Counted from the stretch's first letter, positions 35,121 to 44,517 are shown. The stretch: DNA of 64,000 bases from Acinetobacter lactucae (GCF_001605885.1 NZ_LRPE01000012.1:122573-186572), one strand, 5' to 3'. Numbers and translations are program-made. Notes: generated from the letters alone by a model not told the origin.

Positions 35121-35336
35121 TTATGAATTTTGAAGAATTACAATATTTGAAGCCTGTGGGCCTTTTTTGCCTTGTACTACAGTGAACTCAACACGTTGGC
35201 CTTCGATAAGAACTTTAAAACCTTGTGTTTGAATATCGGTAAAATGAGCAAAAATATCTTTACCTTCATCAGTTGCAATAAAACCAAAACCTTTAGTTTC
35301 ATTGAACCACTTTACTGTACCAGTAGAATTAGACAT
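35121..35336 (-). CDS. cold-shock domain protein
   Basis: A 71-residue single cold-shock domain: [15 protein letters not shown] (RNP1 KGFGFI), [10 protein letters not shown] (RNP2, with Ala where most have Val), [17 protein letters not shown]. It binds single-stranded RNA or DNA and acts as an RNA chaperone. Length is typical of CspA paralogues. A long AT-rich 5' region (35337-35520), as often seen for csp genes, lies upstream. Confidence 0.95.
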   Translation of the reverse strand: MSNSTGTVKWFNETKGFGFIATDEGKDIFAHFTDIQTQGFKVLIEGQRVEFTVVQGKKGPQASNIVILQNS

Positions 35337-35575
35337 GTTTTAATCCTGAATCTTTAAAATATTATAACTTATTATTGGGGAAACCAATTTAACTAAAAAA
35401 TAGACGTGAAAACTTAAATGACTGAAAACCGAAGGATTATAAATAAAACTACGAAAAGAGAAATTTATGATGACAAGAATATTTTGTTAGTTATGCTCGA
35501 TAATACACGCTTCAAAATCATTTGCAATCGATATTCAACATAATTAAAGCAACAAAAATCTATACTTCTTTATCC

Positions 35576-36508
35576 TTAATAAAACTTCTGTTCACCAGCA
35601 GGACGTGTCTTAAAGCGTCGGTGAAACCACATGTATTGTGTAGGAGCAATACGAATTTGATTCTCAATAATCTTGTTTACCCTTTCAGCATCACTGACTT
35701 CACAACCACTCGGAAAATTTTCGAGTTTAGGCTCTACCAAAACGTGGTATTGAGGATTACGGATATCACCACTACGGTAAAAATATAAAGGGACAGCTGC
35801 TGCCTTAGAGATATCCATTAGTCTGCGGTGTGCTGTAACAGTAGCGGCTTGAATACCGAAAAATGATGCCATGACACCCTGTTTTAAGCCAAAGTCCTGA
35901 TCTGGGCTATACCATATTGCATGGCCGTGTTTTAGGTTTTGTATGAGTCCACGCATGTTGTCTCGAGCAATCTGGTTTTTATACACTCTCGCACGACTAC
36001 GATGAATCAGAAAATCTAAAAACGGATTATTTTGAGGTCGGTAAACCACGTCCATATTAAAGAATAAAGTACACGCCGCTCCACCTGCATCTAAAAGCGT
36101 ACTATGGGTACCTAATAAAAGTACGCCATTTTCCTGATTATTAGTTAAATTTTCTAAACCATCTATGTGAACACGGCTTTTAAACCAATTTGGGCAATAC
36201 CAAGCATTTAGAGCTTCAAATACACCCGTTAAAGTATCAACAAAAACCTGTTTAGCTTTTGCCTCAATTTGCAAAGGTGTTTTTTCGGGAAAGCAAGCTT
36301 CCAGATTTCGTAGCGTCGTTTTGCGTCTTGAACCTAAAAATTTCCAAGCTATTTTTGAAAGGACATCGGCGAGGCGCCATTGAATAGCCCAAGGTAACAT
36401 CGCAAATAACATCAGAATAAAAGCTAGAAACCATATACCCCAATATTTAAACGATAAAAAGGAAAATTGAAACTCGCCAGATTTAAACTGCCGTTCATTT
36501 TTCGTCAT
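35576..36508 (-). CDS. lpxL: lipid A biosynthesis acyltransferase, LpxL/HtrB type
   Basis: A 310-residue membrane-bound acyltransferase. A membrane helix (about residues 22-48, GIWFLAFILMLFAMLPWAIQW) is followed by the HtrB domain with the catalytic H-x4-D in LLGTHSTLLDAGG, then DVVYRPQNNPFLD, IWYSPDQDFG and the C-terminal YMWFHRRFKTRPAGEQKFY. It adds a secondary acyl chain to Kdo-lipid A at the inner membrane. Acinetobacter usually has more than one such gene, so LpxL against LpxM is not certain. Confidence 0.85.
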   Translation of the reverse strand: MTKNERQFKSGEFQFSFLSFKYWGIWFLAFILMLFAMLPWAIQWRLADVLSKIAWKFLGSRRKTTLRNLEACFPEKTPLQIEAKAKQVFVDTLTGVFEALNAWYCPNWFKSRVHIDGLENLTNNQENGVLLLGTHSTLLDAGGAACTLFFNMDVVYRPQNNPFLDFLIHRSRARVYKNQIARDNMRGLIQNLKHGHAIWYSPDQDFGLKQGVMASFFGIQAATVTAHRRLMDISKAAAVPLYFYRSGDIRNPQYHVLVEPKLENFPSGCEVSDAERVNKIIENQIRIAPTQYMWFHRRFKTRPAGEQKFY

Positions 36509-36748
36509 ACTGTAGATTTCTTGAGATATAGACTTAGCATACTAACATGCTCAATTTTTAACGTTGTGTGTTTATGTTGCTTTCACTTTTATAGTTTTAT
36601 CTGCCCTATTTATTTTATATAAATCGATATTTTAAATATTTAATCTATTTAAGACTTAAATATACATAACCTTCTGTATACATCGATTATTTTCTCATTT
36701 AAAGTAACCACACAATCTTGCTTCAATTGATAAATAGGATATATCAGC

Positions 36749-37366
36749 GTGAGCGGTCTTTTAGTATTTATAACAATTGCATTTCTTACCCTACTAAGCC
36801 CAGGACCGGGAGTTTTATTTACTGTCACAAATTCAATTAACTATGGTGTTAAAACTGCTTTATTTGGAATAAGTGGTTTAATTATTGGTATGTTTGTGAT
36901 TGCGGTAATTTCCGCTAGTGGTGTGGGACTTATTATTACCAGTAATCCTACTATTTTTACCGTTTTAAAGTTTATTGGTGCATTTTATTTAATGTATTTA
37001 GGGTATAAAAACTTCACCAAAAAGCTTCCAACACAAGAGTTAATAAGCAATCAACAAAACAATCAAGCTGTAAGTAAATCTAAACTGTTTTATCAAGGCC
37101 TATTTGCATCATTACTGAATCCTAAAACAATTGTATTTTTTATTGCGCTCTTCCCTCAATTTATTGACATAAAGAAAGAAATTTTAAATCAATTTTTAAT
37201 TCTTTCTTTAACCTTCTGTTTTATTGGATTTTTAATTCATTTAGTTTATGCAAATTTCTCTTCGATTTTTAAAGAGAAGATGTTAGCTGGGAATAATTTT
37301 TCCATCCTCAATAAAATTAGTGGTGCTATTTTCTTTCTTCTTGCAGTTTTACTCATCACCCAATAA
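36749..37366 (+). CDS. LysE/RhtB family amino acid exporter
   Basis: A 205-residue protein with about six membrane helices. The family signature LLSPGPGVLFTVTNSINYG is at residues 12-30, and LLNPKTIVFFIALFPQFI is the second conserved block. It starts with GTG at 36749, with AGGA 8-13 bases upstream. It exports an amino acid or homoserine-like compound. A second LysE-type gene is at 43100-43699. Confidence 0.9.
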   Translation: MSGLLVFITIAFLTLLSPGPGVLFTVTNSINYGVKTALFGISGLIIGMFVIAVISASGVGLIITSNPTIFTVLKFIGAFYLMYLGYKNFTKKLPTQELISNQQNNQAVSKSKLFYQGLFASLLNPKTIVFFIALFPQFIDIKKEILNQFLILSLTFCFIGFLIHLVYANFSSIFKEKMLAGNNFSILNKISGAIFFLLAVLLITQ

Positions 37367-37390
37367 ATCATTACTCGCCTTATAATTCAT

Positions 37391-37422
37391 TAAAAAGCCT
37401 TAACTCATGGTTAGGCTTTTTA
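37391..37422. terminator. bidirectional terminator between lysE-type gene and prophage remnant
   Basis: TAAAAAGCCTTAA pairs with TTAGGCTTTTTA around CTCATGG, with T-runs on both strands. Confidence 0.8.
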
Positions 37423-37462
37423 ATTCTTTTGATCTTTAAACATGTTTTCATCTAATACATTT

Positions 37463-38008
37463 TTAGAGTGTCACTCTGTTTAATATCCAACCGTAAAAGA
37501 ACTCTTCGTAGTTAGGATTGTTCTCTGTAATTTCGATATAACGCTGCCCTTGCATAATATTTAAGATACGCACTAACACTTTTTCTCCCTCTTTATGACG
37601 TCGGTTTAAATAGGAGCTAAGTGCTTGCAAACTAAGAGGCCCGTATTGGCCATCTACAGCAAGATTTGGCCAGCCTTCCTTACTCTGCTTATTTAACAGG
37701 TTTAAAGCACGTTGTAATAAAGGCTTCGCAAAACTCACCCCACAATTTACAGCGGTATCGAATAACTCTTCTGCAATAGCTGGGCTAATCTCATTAATCT
37801 GGTCAAACTGAGGCTCAAACCAATATTGTTGCTTATAAATAGATTTAGCCACGGCTAATGGTAAATCTTGCATATCACCTTGATATCCGTTTGATCGAGC
37901 AACTGCTTCTGTAATACCAAATTTAGTCGCATGACCATGATCTGATGGATGGTTAACATATCCGCCTTCTCGGCGGATCATTGATTCTAAGTATTGATCG
38001 ATATTCAT
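37463..38008 (-). CDS. phage-type lysozyme, glycoside hydrolase 108 family
   Basis: A 181-residue endolysin-like muramidase. The GH108 catalytic signature is MIRREGGYVNHPSDHGHATK with Glu14, followed by FGITEAVARSNGY; the C-terminal part has the typical AVDGQYGPLSLQAL peptidoglycan-binding segment. It cuts peptidoglycan at the end of phage growth. It sits one gene after a holin-like protein, the usual lysis order, in a remnant without structural genes. Confidence 0.88.
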   Translation of the reverse strand: MNIDQYLESMIRREGGYVNHPSDHGHATKFGITEAVARSNGYQGDMQDLPLAVAKSIYKQQYWFEPQFDQINEISPAIAEELFDTAVNCGVSFAKPLLQRALNLLNKQSKEGWPNLAVDGQYGPLSLQALSSYLNRRHKEGEKVLVRILNIMQGQRYIEITENNPNYEEFFYGWILNRVTL

Positions 38009-38038
38009 TTTATTTTACCTATATGTTTAAAGCTGTCT

Positions 38039-38428
38039 TTAGCTATTTTGAAGATCATCTTTTGCTTTTTTTAAGTCTTTGATGACCTCTACAATCGTTT
38101 TACCTTCTTGTTTATTGATGAAATTAAATACCCATCTCACAATAGCCCAGCCCGGCAAACCACAAATGAAGAAGAATCCAGATAGGGTAATCATTCCCCA
38201 AATATTGGATACCCATTCATGTAGGTTCCATTTCATAATAATAAAGGAACCTCCTGTCAGGCTTGAAACTACGGTACAGATGAGAGCAACAATCCATTCT
38301 TGTGGAGAACGAGGAAAACGCATCATTAATACAACTGCCACAACTAAGCTGACTGCCAAAGCCACCATAATTGCAATACTATAAAAATTTAAAAATGTGG
38401 CTAACCCACTGGTTGAAATTGTTTCCAT
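38039..38428 (-). CDS. holin-like phage membrane protein
   Basis: A 129-residue protein with three membrane helices (about 17-37, 48-66 and 76-98) and a charged coiled C-terminus (EGKTIVEVIKDLKKAKDDLQ). Size, topology and position just upstream of the lysozyme fit a putative holin. Sequence alone does not prove the role. Confidence 0.7.
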   Translation of the reverse strand: METISTSGLATFLNFYSIAIMVALAVSLVVAVVLMMRFPRSPQEWIVALICTVVSSLTGGSFIIMKWNLHEWVSNIWGMITLSGFFFICGLPGWAIVRWVFNFINKQEGKTIVEVIKDLKKAKDDLQNS

Positions 38429-38634
38429 GACATTGTCCTGCTTTAAAGGGTGTAACTTGAAAACTCAGCGCAATAATCAGCTTGTTGTTTTCAGGTTTTA
38501 AACACCCTTAGTTTTCTTTATTACAGTCAATAAAAAACACTAACGCTCTTAAACCGCGCTAAATCGCAAGACGAACTTATCCTTGACCCCATATTTCAGG
38601 GGTCCAAGAAAGAATGTTTGTATGCTAAAGCCTG

Positions 38635-38889
38635 TTAGTGTGCACCGTTTAAGGCTTGTTCAATCAACTCAATCACTGTGATTGCACCGATCGCTTTTTG
38701 CATAGAGACTTGATCATCGAATTCGAATGCTTCATCTTCAAGCTCATTTACAATCTGCTTTGCCTCCTCGAGTGCTCTTTTTATTTTTTGTACCTTATAT
38801 TTGTTTACGTCTTTTGCAATTGTTGGGACATACCCTCCACGTTTTGCATTTTTAAGTTGTTTAGCTCTGTTCTGCATTGCTGTAGTCAT
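38635..38889 (-). CDS. hypothetical phage-region protein, 84 residues
   Basis: A small soluble, helical protein with a basic N-terminus (RAKQLKNAKRGGYVPT) and acidic centre (ELEDEAFEFDDQ). No domain recognised. It lies upstream of the holin-like gene in the same orientation with a 206-base gap that carries a hairpin (38581-38609, CTTGACCCC paired with GGGGTCCAAG). Confidence 0.5.
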   Translation of the reverse strand: MTTAMQNRAKQLKNAKRGGYVPTIAKDVNKYKVQKIKRALEEAKQIVNELEDEAFEFDDQVSMQKAIGAITVIELIEQALNGAH

Positions 38890-39470
38890 TCACTATCTCC
38901 AACTCGACTCACTCGATTAGTAAGGCATCTTTATCGTTTGTTATTCTTAAAGTTTTGATACATTCTTTGAGCAATATAGCTAAGCTATTGCTACAAATGT
39001 GTGTTCGAAACGTTTCATCTGGTACAACAATGATAAAGATCCAAACCGCATGCAATTAAGCTACTAATTTATAATCAAATCTTTCCTTTTCTAAAAATGT
39101 AAAAAAGTATTAAAGTTTTTAGAATTAAGCATTCTTTATACTTTAATTTTTTGACCAAAAAGTTCATATAAGGCTTTGCCGTATATCGGAAACTTTTGTT
39201 AGAGCTCGCAATCTTTGTTAGATTCTTCATGTTCTTGATACCCTTTATCGACGAACATTAAGCCTGATCCACGGAATCGGGCTTTTTTTTATTCCAATTT
39301 TTGTTTTGATAGCCAGTTTGCAAATATTATTTGAGCTATCTCCCTTTTATTTTGCTACCTATAGAAACAAAATAAATTTAGCTTTTATCTCAACTCATTG
39401 ATAAAGCGATAAATCTTGATTTAGATACGATTTAAACTTTATCTATTCATTTGAAGATATAACTGATATT
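38890..39470. other. non-coding stretch of the prophage remnant with possible small RNA
   Basis: About 580 bases with no ORF. A plus-strand terminator-like hairpin at 39258-39295 ends a region (about 39180-39295) with no coding frame, so a small RNA upstream of the repressor is possible. Confidence 0.4.
39258..39295 (+). terminator. terminator without an upstream ORF
   Basis: AAGCCTGAT and ATCGGGCTT form a stem with G-T pairs around CCACGGA, followed by a long T-run. No plus-strand gene is upstream for more than 1.5 kb. Confidence 0.65.
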
Positions 39471-39531
39471 ATAACTATAGTTATTATTAGTCAATAACTA
39501 TAGTTGTTTTACTCGATATAACTTTAGTTAT
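39471..39531. promoter_or_regulatory. three repressor operators
   Basis: Three nearly identical palindromes: ATAACTATAGTTAT (39471-39484), ATAACTATAGTTGT (39494-39507) and ATAACTTTAGTTAT (39518-39531). Start-to-start spacing is 23 and 24 bases, about two helical turns, like lambda-type right operators. They lie just upstream of the CI-like gene and are the likely autoregulatory sites. Confidence 0.85.
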
Positions 39532-39563
39532 ATATTTGTTATAAGTTTACTGGTGTAATCATT

Positions 39564-40235
39564 ATGGCTCTGAAAGACCGTTTAAAAGACTCTAGACTTA
39601 AAGCCAAAAAAACTCAGGCTGAAGTAGCAGAGGCCGTAAAGATGTCTCAGCCTGCTTATCAGGCTTTAGAGTCTGGGAAAAATTTGAAATCTGCGTTTCT
39701 CCCTCTAATCGCCCAGTTTTTAGGTGTGGATGGTTATTGGTTAACAACTGGGAATACTGAAGATTCTTTTAGTGAAAGCGATGTATTTAGCCCTACTGTG
39801 GTGAGTGCAGAATCTACTGAGCAATATGTCTGGATTGAAGTAGTAGAAGCTAACTTTTCTTGCGGGACTGGCGAATCTATTGAATTTCACTTTGATGCTA
39901 TTAATGGAAAAATTCCTTTTCCTGCCTCATTCTTTAAAGAAAAACGTGTTGCTCAAGAATGTATGCGTATTATTAAAGCTAAGGGCGATAGCATGACCGA
40001 CTACATTAAAGATGGAGATTTGGTGGGTATTGATATCTCTCAGACTGAAGTCATTGATGGGGAGATTTATGCGGTTTACTTTGCTGGCGAAGGAATGATT
40101 AAGCAAATTTTTAAAGAAGCAGATGGTTCTTTAATTTTGCATAGCTTAAATGAAAAATTTAGAGATCGACGGGTAACTGAAGAGAACGGGAAAAACTTTA
40201 AGGTTATGGGTCGCCAGTTCTGGCGAGCAGGTTAA
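39564..40235 (+). CDS. CI/LexA-like phage repressor (XRE helix-turn-helix plus S24 peptidase)
   Basis: A 223-residue repressor. An N-terminal XRE DNA-binding domain (KKTQAEVAEAVKMSQPAYQA, about residues 15-34) is joined to a peptidase S24 domain. Self-cleavage parts are intact: the Cys100-Gly101 site in NFSCGTGE, Ser143 in GDSMTDYIKDGD and Lys180 in GEGMIKQIF. It should be inactivated through RecA during DNA damage. Three matching operators lie upstream. No integrase or structural genes follow, so it now probably regulates only itself and remnant genes. Confidence 0.92.
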   Translation: MALKDRLKDSRLKAKKTQAEVAEAVKMSQPAYQALESGKNLKSAFLPLIAQFLGVDGYWLTTGNTEDSFSESDVFSPTVVSAESTEQYVWIEVVEANFSCGTGESIEFHFDAINGKIPFPASFFKEKRVAQECMRIIKAKGDSMTDYIKDGDLVGIDISQTEVIDGEIYAVYFAGEGMIKQIFKEADGSLILHSLNEKFRDRRVTEENGKNFKVMGRQFWRAG

Positions 40236-40330
40236 TTTAGTTATTAAATATAGCTAAAATAATAATGTAATATTTTTATTTGCTTTCATTTTTTTATAAC
40301 TTTAATTATTTTCATACCCTATAGACATAA

Positions 40331-40362
40331 AAAAACCTATCTCCTTTAAAAGAGATAGGTTT
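40331..40362. terminator. bidirectional terminator behind the repressor
   Basis: AAAACCTATCTC and GAGATAGGTTTT form a 12-bp stem around CTTTAAAA, with A/T runs on both sides, serving the repressor gene and the convergent ORF at 40387. Confidence 0.88.
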
Positions 40363-40386
40363 TCTTGCTTTATGACCATGGTCTTA

Positions 40387-40620
40387 TCAACAATATGTAT
40401 TTAAACGATAAAGTTGATTAAATCCGGTATAGAAGCTTTTACCATCTTGGTTTAACTCAATTTCTTCACCAGACTGAAGTTGAATTTTTTTACCAACTTC
40501 GACCCAACGATATCCATCGAGAGAGTTTTGCTTACGCACATGAGGAACAATCCTCACATTAATTTCATTGCCATTTACGGCTGTGGCAATCTGCCACTCA
40601 TTTACTATATTCACAATCAT
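40387..40620 (-). CDS. hypothetical protein, 77 residues
   Basis: A small protein without signal peptide or membrane helix, beta-rich (IATAVNGNEINVRIVPHVRK, QLQSGEEIELNQDGKSFY). No family recognised. It is alone on the minus strand between the prophage repressor and tRNA-fMet, and shares the terminator at 40331-40362. Confidence 0.5.
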   Translation of the reverse strand: MIVNIVNEWQIATAVNGNEINVRIVPHVRKQNSLDGYRWVEVGKKIQLQSGEEIELNQDGKSFYTGFNQLYRLNTYC

Positions 40621-40795
40621 TCACTCATCACTGAGCTCATGTGATTTTACGGTATGTAATTAGAACGCTAGATTTAGGGTATGGACATTTCGTCTAGAAT
40701 TTAATATTTAGCTTTATATAGGGTTATTTATAAGCTAATTGCTTTTCATAATTTTCGTATTATGAAAAGTGGTACATCACAGAGCATAATATTTT

Positions 40796-40872
<77 letters not shown>

Positions 40873-40885
40873 ATTGGAAGTAAGC

Positions 40886-40914
40886 TTTATACGCTCATAT
40901 ATTTTATAAAGCAA
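40886..40914 (-). promoter_or_regulatory. promoter of tRNA-fMet
   Basis: On the minus strand TTGCTT (40914-40909) and TATAAA (40891-40886) are 17 bases apart, and the tRNA begins 13 bases after the -10 box. Confidence 0.7.
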
Positions 40915-41128
40915 ACTTTATTTTTTAATCGGTTGTAATTATTAAGAATTCTCTTTTTATTAATTTTTCTTTTTAACCATTCGGTCTATACAGTTATCTC
41001 AATTTCCAGCTTTTAATTGTTTAAATTGTTGTATTTATTTTAAACAGAACCTGATATTCATAAACAACAATTGCCTTGGTTGGGTGGCTTTTATACTATC
41101 TAATTTGGCCCTTTAATTTTTAGCTCGT

Positions 41129-42394
41129 ATGTCTGAACCTCAGTTTTCCCTTAGTGAATATCTCGGCACAGTTCAGGAAGTCATACGTGTGGCTTTTGAT
41201 GAGCCGGTTTGGGTAAAAGCAGAAATCCGAAATTTAAATGTTAAAGGTGGCCATTATTATCTCGAACTCGCAGAAAAAGATGCAGAGACGGATAAAGTCA
41301 TTGCCAGCTGTAAAGCCACGATCTGGAAATTTTCAGCAAGTAAAATTGTTCTAAAGTTTGAACGTGAAACTGGTATCGAAATCTCAAGTGACTTAAATGT
41401 GCTCATCAAAATTAGAGCACGTTTTGATCCTCAATATGGATTTTCAGTCAATATTGAAGAGATCGACTCAAGCTTTACATTGGGCGAAATTGCTAAACGT
41501 TATCAGCAAATTATTGAACGACTTACTCAAGAAGGTTTAATCCATAAAAATAAACTTCTTCCCACTCCTTTTGATATTCAAAATGTTTTAGTCATTGCCC
41601 CTCAAAATGCTGCGGGTTTAGGTGACTTTAAAAAAGATGCAGATGCTCTTGAACGAAATGGGGTTTGCCATTTTGTATATCACACCGCGACATTTCAAGG
41701 AAATACGGCTGCAACTAGCTTGATTGAGTCTTTAGGTTCAGGTTTAAGACAATGGGCCAGCACGTTTAACTTTCCGCCTGATTTGATTGTGATTATTCGC
41801 GGTGGTGGTGCTGTAAATGACCTAGCTTATTTAAATGATTATGAACTTGCGGCCCTACTTTGCAAACGCAGTGTCCCCGTTTGGGTGGGCATTGGGCATG
41901 AAAAAGACCGTACAATTCTTGATGAAATTGCCCATCGCTCATTTGATACGCCTAGTAAAGTGATTGCTGGTATTCGCAACCATATTGTTGAACGCGTACA
42001 AGAAGCTGTAGATAGCCTACAAACGATTAAACTGCTTTCTCAGCATCAAATTACGATTTATCAAAGCAAGAATGATCAACTGCTTCATCACATTAAAGCC
42101 TCGGCACAAGGCCAACTTAACTCGGCACATCGTCTGCTTGACCAGATGAAGGAACGTATTCAGTTTAGCTCACAACAACAAGTTAAATTTTCATTAGCCC
42201 AAATTGAATCTTTAATGAAAGAAATCCTTTTGCAAAACCCGAAACAGGTTCAAGCCAAGGGCTACGCAATTGTTAGATCAGAAGGAAAAGCGATTCGCTC
42301 TATACATCAAATTTCAAGCCCCGCCATTGCCATTGAGATGCAAGATGGTGTAGTTGAAGCCAACATTACACAGGTGATTCCAAATGAAGAATGA
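41129..42394 (+). CDS. xseA: exodeoxyribonuclease VII large subunit
   Basis: A 421-residue XseA. The N-terminal OB fold opens FSLSEYLGTVQEVI, followed by the catalytic domain with LVIAPQNAAGLGDF, IIRGGGAVNDLAYLND and GIGHEKDRTILDEIAH, and a long coiled coil to the end. With XseB it degrades single-stranded DNA from both ends in repair and recombination. It is slightly shorter than E. coli XseA (456). The stop overlaps the xseB start by 11 bases. Confidence 0.95.
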   Translation: MSEPQFSLSEYLGTVQEVIRVAFDEPVWVKAEIRNLNVKGGHYYLELAEKDAETDKVIASCKATIWKFSASKIVLKFERETGIEISSDLNVLIKIRARFDPQYGFSVNIEEIDSSFTLGEIAKRYQQIIERLTQEGLIHKNKLLPTPFDIQNVLVIAPQNAAGLGDFKKDADALERNGVCHFVYHTATFQGNTAATSLIESLGSGLRQWASTFNFPPDLIVIIRGGGAVNDLAYLNDYELAALLCKRSVPVWVGIGHEKDRTILDEIAHRSFDTPSKVIAGIRNHIVERVQEAVDSLQTIKLLSQHQITIYQSKNDQLLHHIKASAQGQLNSAHRLLDQMKERIQFSSQQQVKFSLAQIESLMKEILLQNPKQVQAKGYAIVRSEGKAIRSIHQISSPAIAIEMQDGVVEANITQVIPNEE

Positions 42395-42578
42395 AGAGTT
42401 AACGTTTAAAGATGGTCATGACATTTTGAAGAAAAATGCCGAATTACTTGAATCTCAAGAAAGCCCAGATATCGATAATTTAATGAAAATTGTTGAAGAG
42501 TCGATTACAGCTTATAAAGCGTGTAAGTCACGCATTGAAGCGGTTCAACAAGCTTTAGATGAGACATTTAAAGAATAA
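42384..42578 (+). CDS. xseB: exodeoxyribonuclease VII small subunit
   Basis: A 64-residue helical protein fitting XseB in length and position directly after xseA with an 11-base overlap. Sequence LTFKDGHDILKKNAELLESQ and the helix IDNLMKIVEESITAYKACKS correspond to the short coiled helices that wrap XseA. It has no catalytic role of its own. The motifs are weak, so context carries the call. Confidence 0.88.
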   Translation: MKNEELTFKDGHDILKKNAELLESQESPDIDNLMKIVEESITAYKACKSRIEAVQQALDETFKE

Positions 42579-42618
42579 AAAAAGCCCACTCCTACTTCTC
42601 ATTGAAGGAATGGGCTTA
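42579..42618. terminator. hairpin behind xseB
   Basis: AAGCCCACTCC (42582-42592) pairs with GGAATGGGCTT (42607-42617) with one mismatch. The T-run is on the minus strand side, so it would work better for minus-strand transcription; on the plus strand it is weak. Confidence 0.6.
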
Positions 42619-42832
42619 GTGAAATCCACTTAATCCTGAAATGCAAAAATGTGGATTAGGTCACATTTTCACAAAGGCATAGTCCCATAACCATTTTAGA
42701 TGTTCAATATTTTAATTGTGTCTATACGTTAGTTTGGCTTAATTTTCACCACATCTTAGTTAGAACAACTTCTAATGAGATCATACCAAATACAAACTCT
42801 GCTCATGGTTATTGTTAAATTTAATTTAAGAG

Positions 42833-43051
42833 TTATTCCTCACTGAATGGACCAATTAACTGATAGATTTTGCCGTCTTTAGGGTTTTCATAGAGCAAAT
42901 CCATATTCGGTAAAATAATATCATCATTAATTTCAATATGTTCAACGCTCTTATGAAGTTCAAGTGCGTGATCATTCATGGATCTAACTTTTGCCAAAGC
43001 AATTGATTCTTTATCAAACTGATCCTTGATAATTACTTTTAATCTTGTCAT
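42833..43051 (-). CDS. hypothetical protein, 72 residues
   Basis: A small acidic protein (MTRLKVIIKDQFDKESIALA, HIEINDDIILPNMDLLYENP). A fair ribosome binding site (CAGGAGATTT) precedes the ATG. It lies downstream of the LysE-type gene in the same direction (48-base gap) and may be co-transcribed. No domain recognised. Confidence 0.6.
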   Translation of the reverse strand: MTRLKVIIKDQFDKESIALAKVRSMNDHALELHKSVEHIEINDDIILPNMDLLYENPKDGKIYQLIGPFSEE

Positions 43052-43099
43052 AAAAATCTCCTGAAAAATAAATTTTTTAATATAAATAATGGGTTAAGT

Positions 43100-43699
43100 T
43101 TAAAATGAGCTAATCGCAGAATAGGCGATTGGCATAGCAAAAAAAGTTAAAATAAATGCAGCCGTACGTTGTAAATTACGTTGGTTTAACCAAGTTACTT
43201 TATTTGAAATTAATACGGTTCCAAAAGCAATCCATAAAAATGCAATGGGTGTAATTAATGATAAAAAAATAGCAATATGAACAAAATATACGTGAAGCAC
43301 TTCCCATGCTGCATGTGGAAAAATAGCAGAAGCAAAGAGTAAAGCTTTAGGATTTAAAAGTGTTGCAACAAATAAAGCCCTAGGCGTAATCAAGGGGTTG
43401 TCTAATTTAATGTCATGTGTTGATGTTATCCAAAGTTTAAATGCAAGGTAGAGAATAAAAGTTGCACTTATTAACTTTAATAAGGCAGGAAGCCAAGGGA
43501 TAAAATGTGAAACTGACTCAAGCAAAATACCCCATGAAGTAATTGCAATGAGATAGCCCATCACTTCAGCAGGAATAAGTTTAAGAGACTGCTTCACCCC
43601 TGCTTGTATTCCAGCCGAGGCTAACAATGTATTTGTTGGGCCTGGAGTCAACAAAATGGTGACAACAAGTCCAATAAACATAAATGACACCATAGGCAA
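43100..43699 (-). CDS. LysE/RhtB family amino acid exporter (second copy)
   Basis: A 199-residue protein with about six membrane helices. It carries the family signature LLTPGPTNTLLASAGIQAG (residues 16-34) and the second block LLNPKALLFASAIFPHAAW. Divergent in sequence from the one at 36749, so substrates may differ. It has no divergent LysR regulator beside it. Confidence 0.88.
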   Translation of the reverse strand: MPMVSFMFIGLVVTILLTPGPTNTLLASAGIQAGVKQSLKLIPAEVMGYLIAITSWGILLESVSHFIPWLPALLKLISATFILYLAFKLWITSTHDIKLDNPLITPRALFVATLLNPKALLFASAIFPHAAWEVLHVYFVHIAIFLSLITPIAFLWIAFGTVLISNKVTWLNQRNLQRTAAFILTFFAMPIAYSAISSF

Positions 43700-44131
43700 C
43701 GAACTCTTTAGTTATGCTAGGCGAAATATGTCAAAAAGGAATATCTATTGTCGACATAATGGTTGTAACAAGAAATATTGAATTTTATTTTTTTAATTCT
43801 AAAACAAATAATTAACTCTACCTGACTACAAATTCACTTACTATTTCAATAATTTTAAATATGCAAAATCCATCACAGAAATATAGAATAATCGCTATTT
43901 TTCTCCTCCTGAAACAACTAAATCAAGCTTTTTTTCTCAAAAAAATAAGCTGTTATTTTTAATATTTCGCACTTATTTAGTTTACTTATTAATCGATTTT
44001 CTTACTTGAAATTTGAAAATTGATCAATATATAAACAACTAGAAATCGTGATTTTTACTGAATATGATGTCCTGCTCCCATCAATTCATTGATCGCCGCT
44101 TTCATCACATAAATCAGATGATGGAGGAAGC
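43700..44131. other. non-coding stretch
   Basis: About 430 AT-rich bases between divergent genes. No RNA hairpin with a T-run or gene-like frame is evident; the right end carries the ribosome binding site of the next gene. Confidence 0.5.
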
Positions 44132-44461
44132 ATGATGAATGCTTATGTTCGCCCTCATCCAGATGGTTTTAAATCTTATTTAGGCAAGAATCAAAAAACC
44201 GGACTCTACATGGTACGAGTGGGTTGGACGGTTTATGAAATGAATGGCAATGGCTCTGTGCTGTACATTGTCAAAAATGAAGATACGATTCCGTTGGATG
44301 TAGAAAAGTTTAAAACTGATCGTCCCAAAATTTATGCTGCTCTTCTAAGCGAAGTTCAGTTTCAACGCAAGAAGCAACTTGCGATTGATCTCCAGCAATC
44401 AAACATCCCTTCTTATGACCGTAAAGCCTACAAAAAACGCCGTGGCTTTATAAACTCCTAA
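44132..44461 (+). CDS. hypothetical protein, 109 residues
   Basis: A soluble basic protein (YVRPHPDGFKSYLGKNQKTG, VDVEKFKTDRPKIYAALLSE, SYDRKAYKKRRGF). ATGATG at the start follows a strong GGAGGA, so it is clearly translated; either ATG can be used. No family recognised. It ends 30 bases before a bidirectional terminator shared with the small ORF on the other strand. Confidence 0.7.
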   Translation: MMNAYVRPHPDGFKSYLGKNQKTGLYMVRVGWTVYEMNGNGSVLYIVKNEDTIPLDVEKFKTDRPKIYAALLSEVQFQRKKQLAIDLQQSNIPSYDRKAYKKRRGFINS

Positions 44462-44490
44462 ATCTACTTCTTAGCTTGAAACTCATATAG

Positions 44491-44516
44491 AAAAAGCACC
44501 CGAAGGTGCTTTTTCT
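44491..44516. terminator. bidirectional terminator shared by two convergent genes
   Basis: AAAAAGCACC and GGTGCTTTTT form a perfect 10-bp stem with the tight loop CGAA. T-runs lie on both strands. It ends the 109-residue gene and the 38-residue ORF whose stop is at 44518. Confidence 0.92.
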
Positions 44517-44517
44517 T

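Noticed and set aside
42579..42618. Hairpin after xseB as a normal plus-strand terminator
   Set aside because: The T-run is on the wrong side; listed only as a hairpin of uncertain direction.
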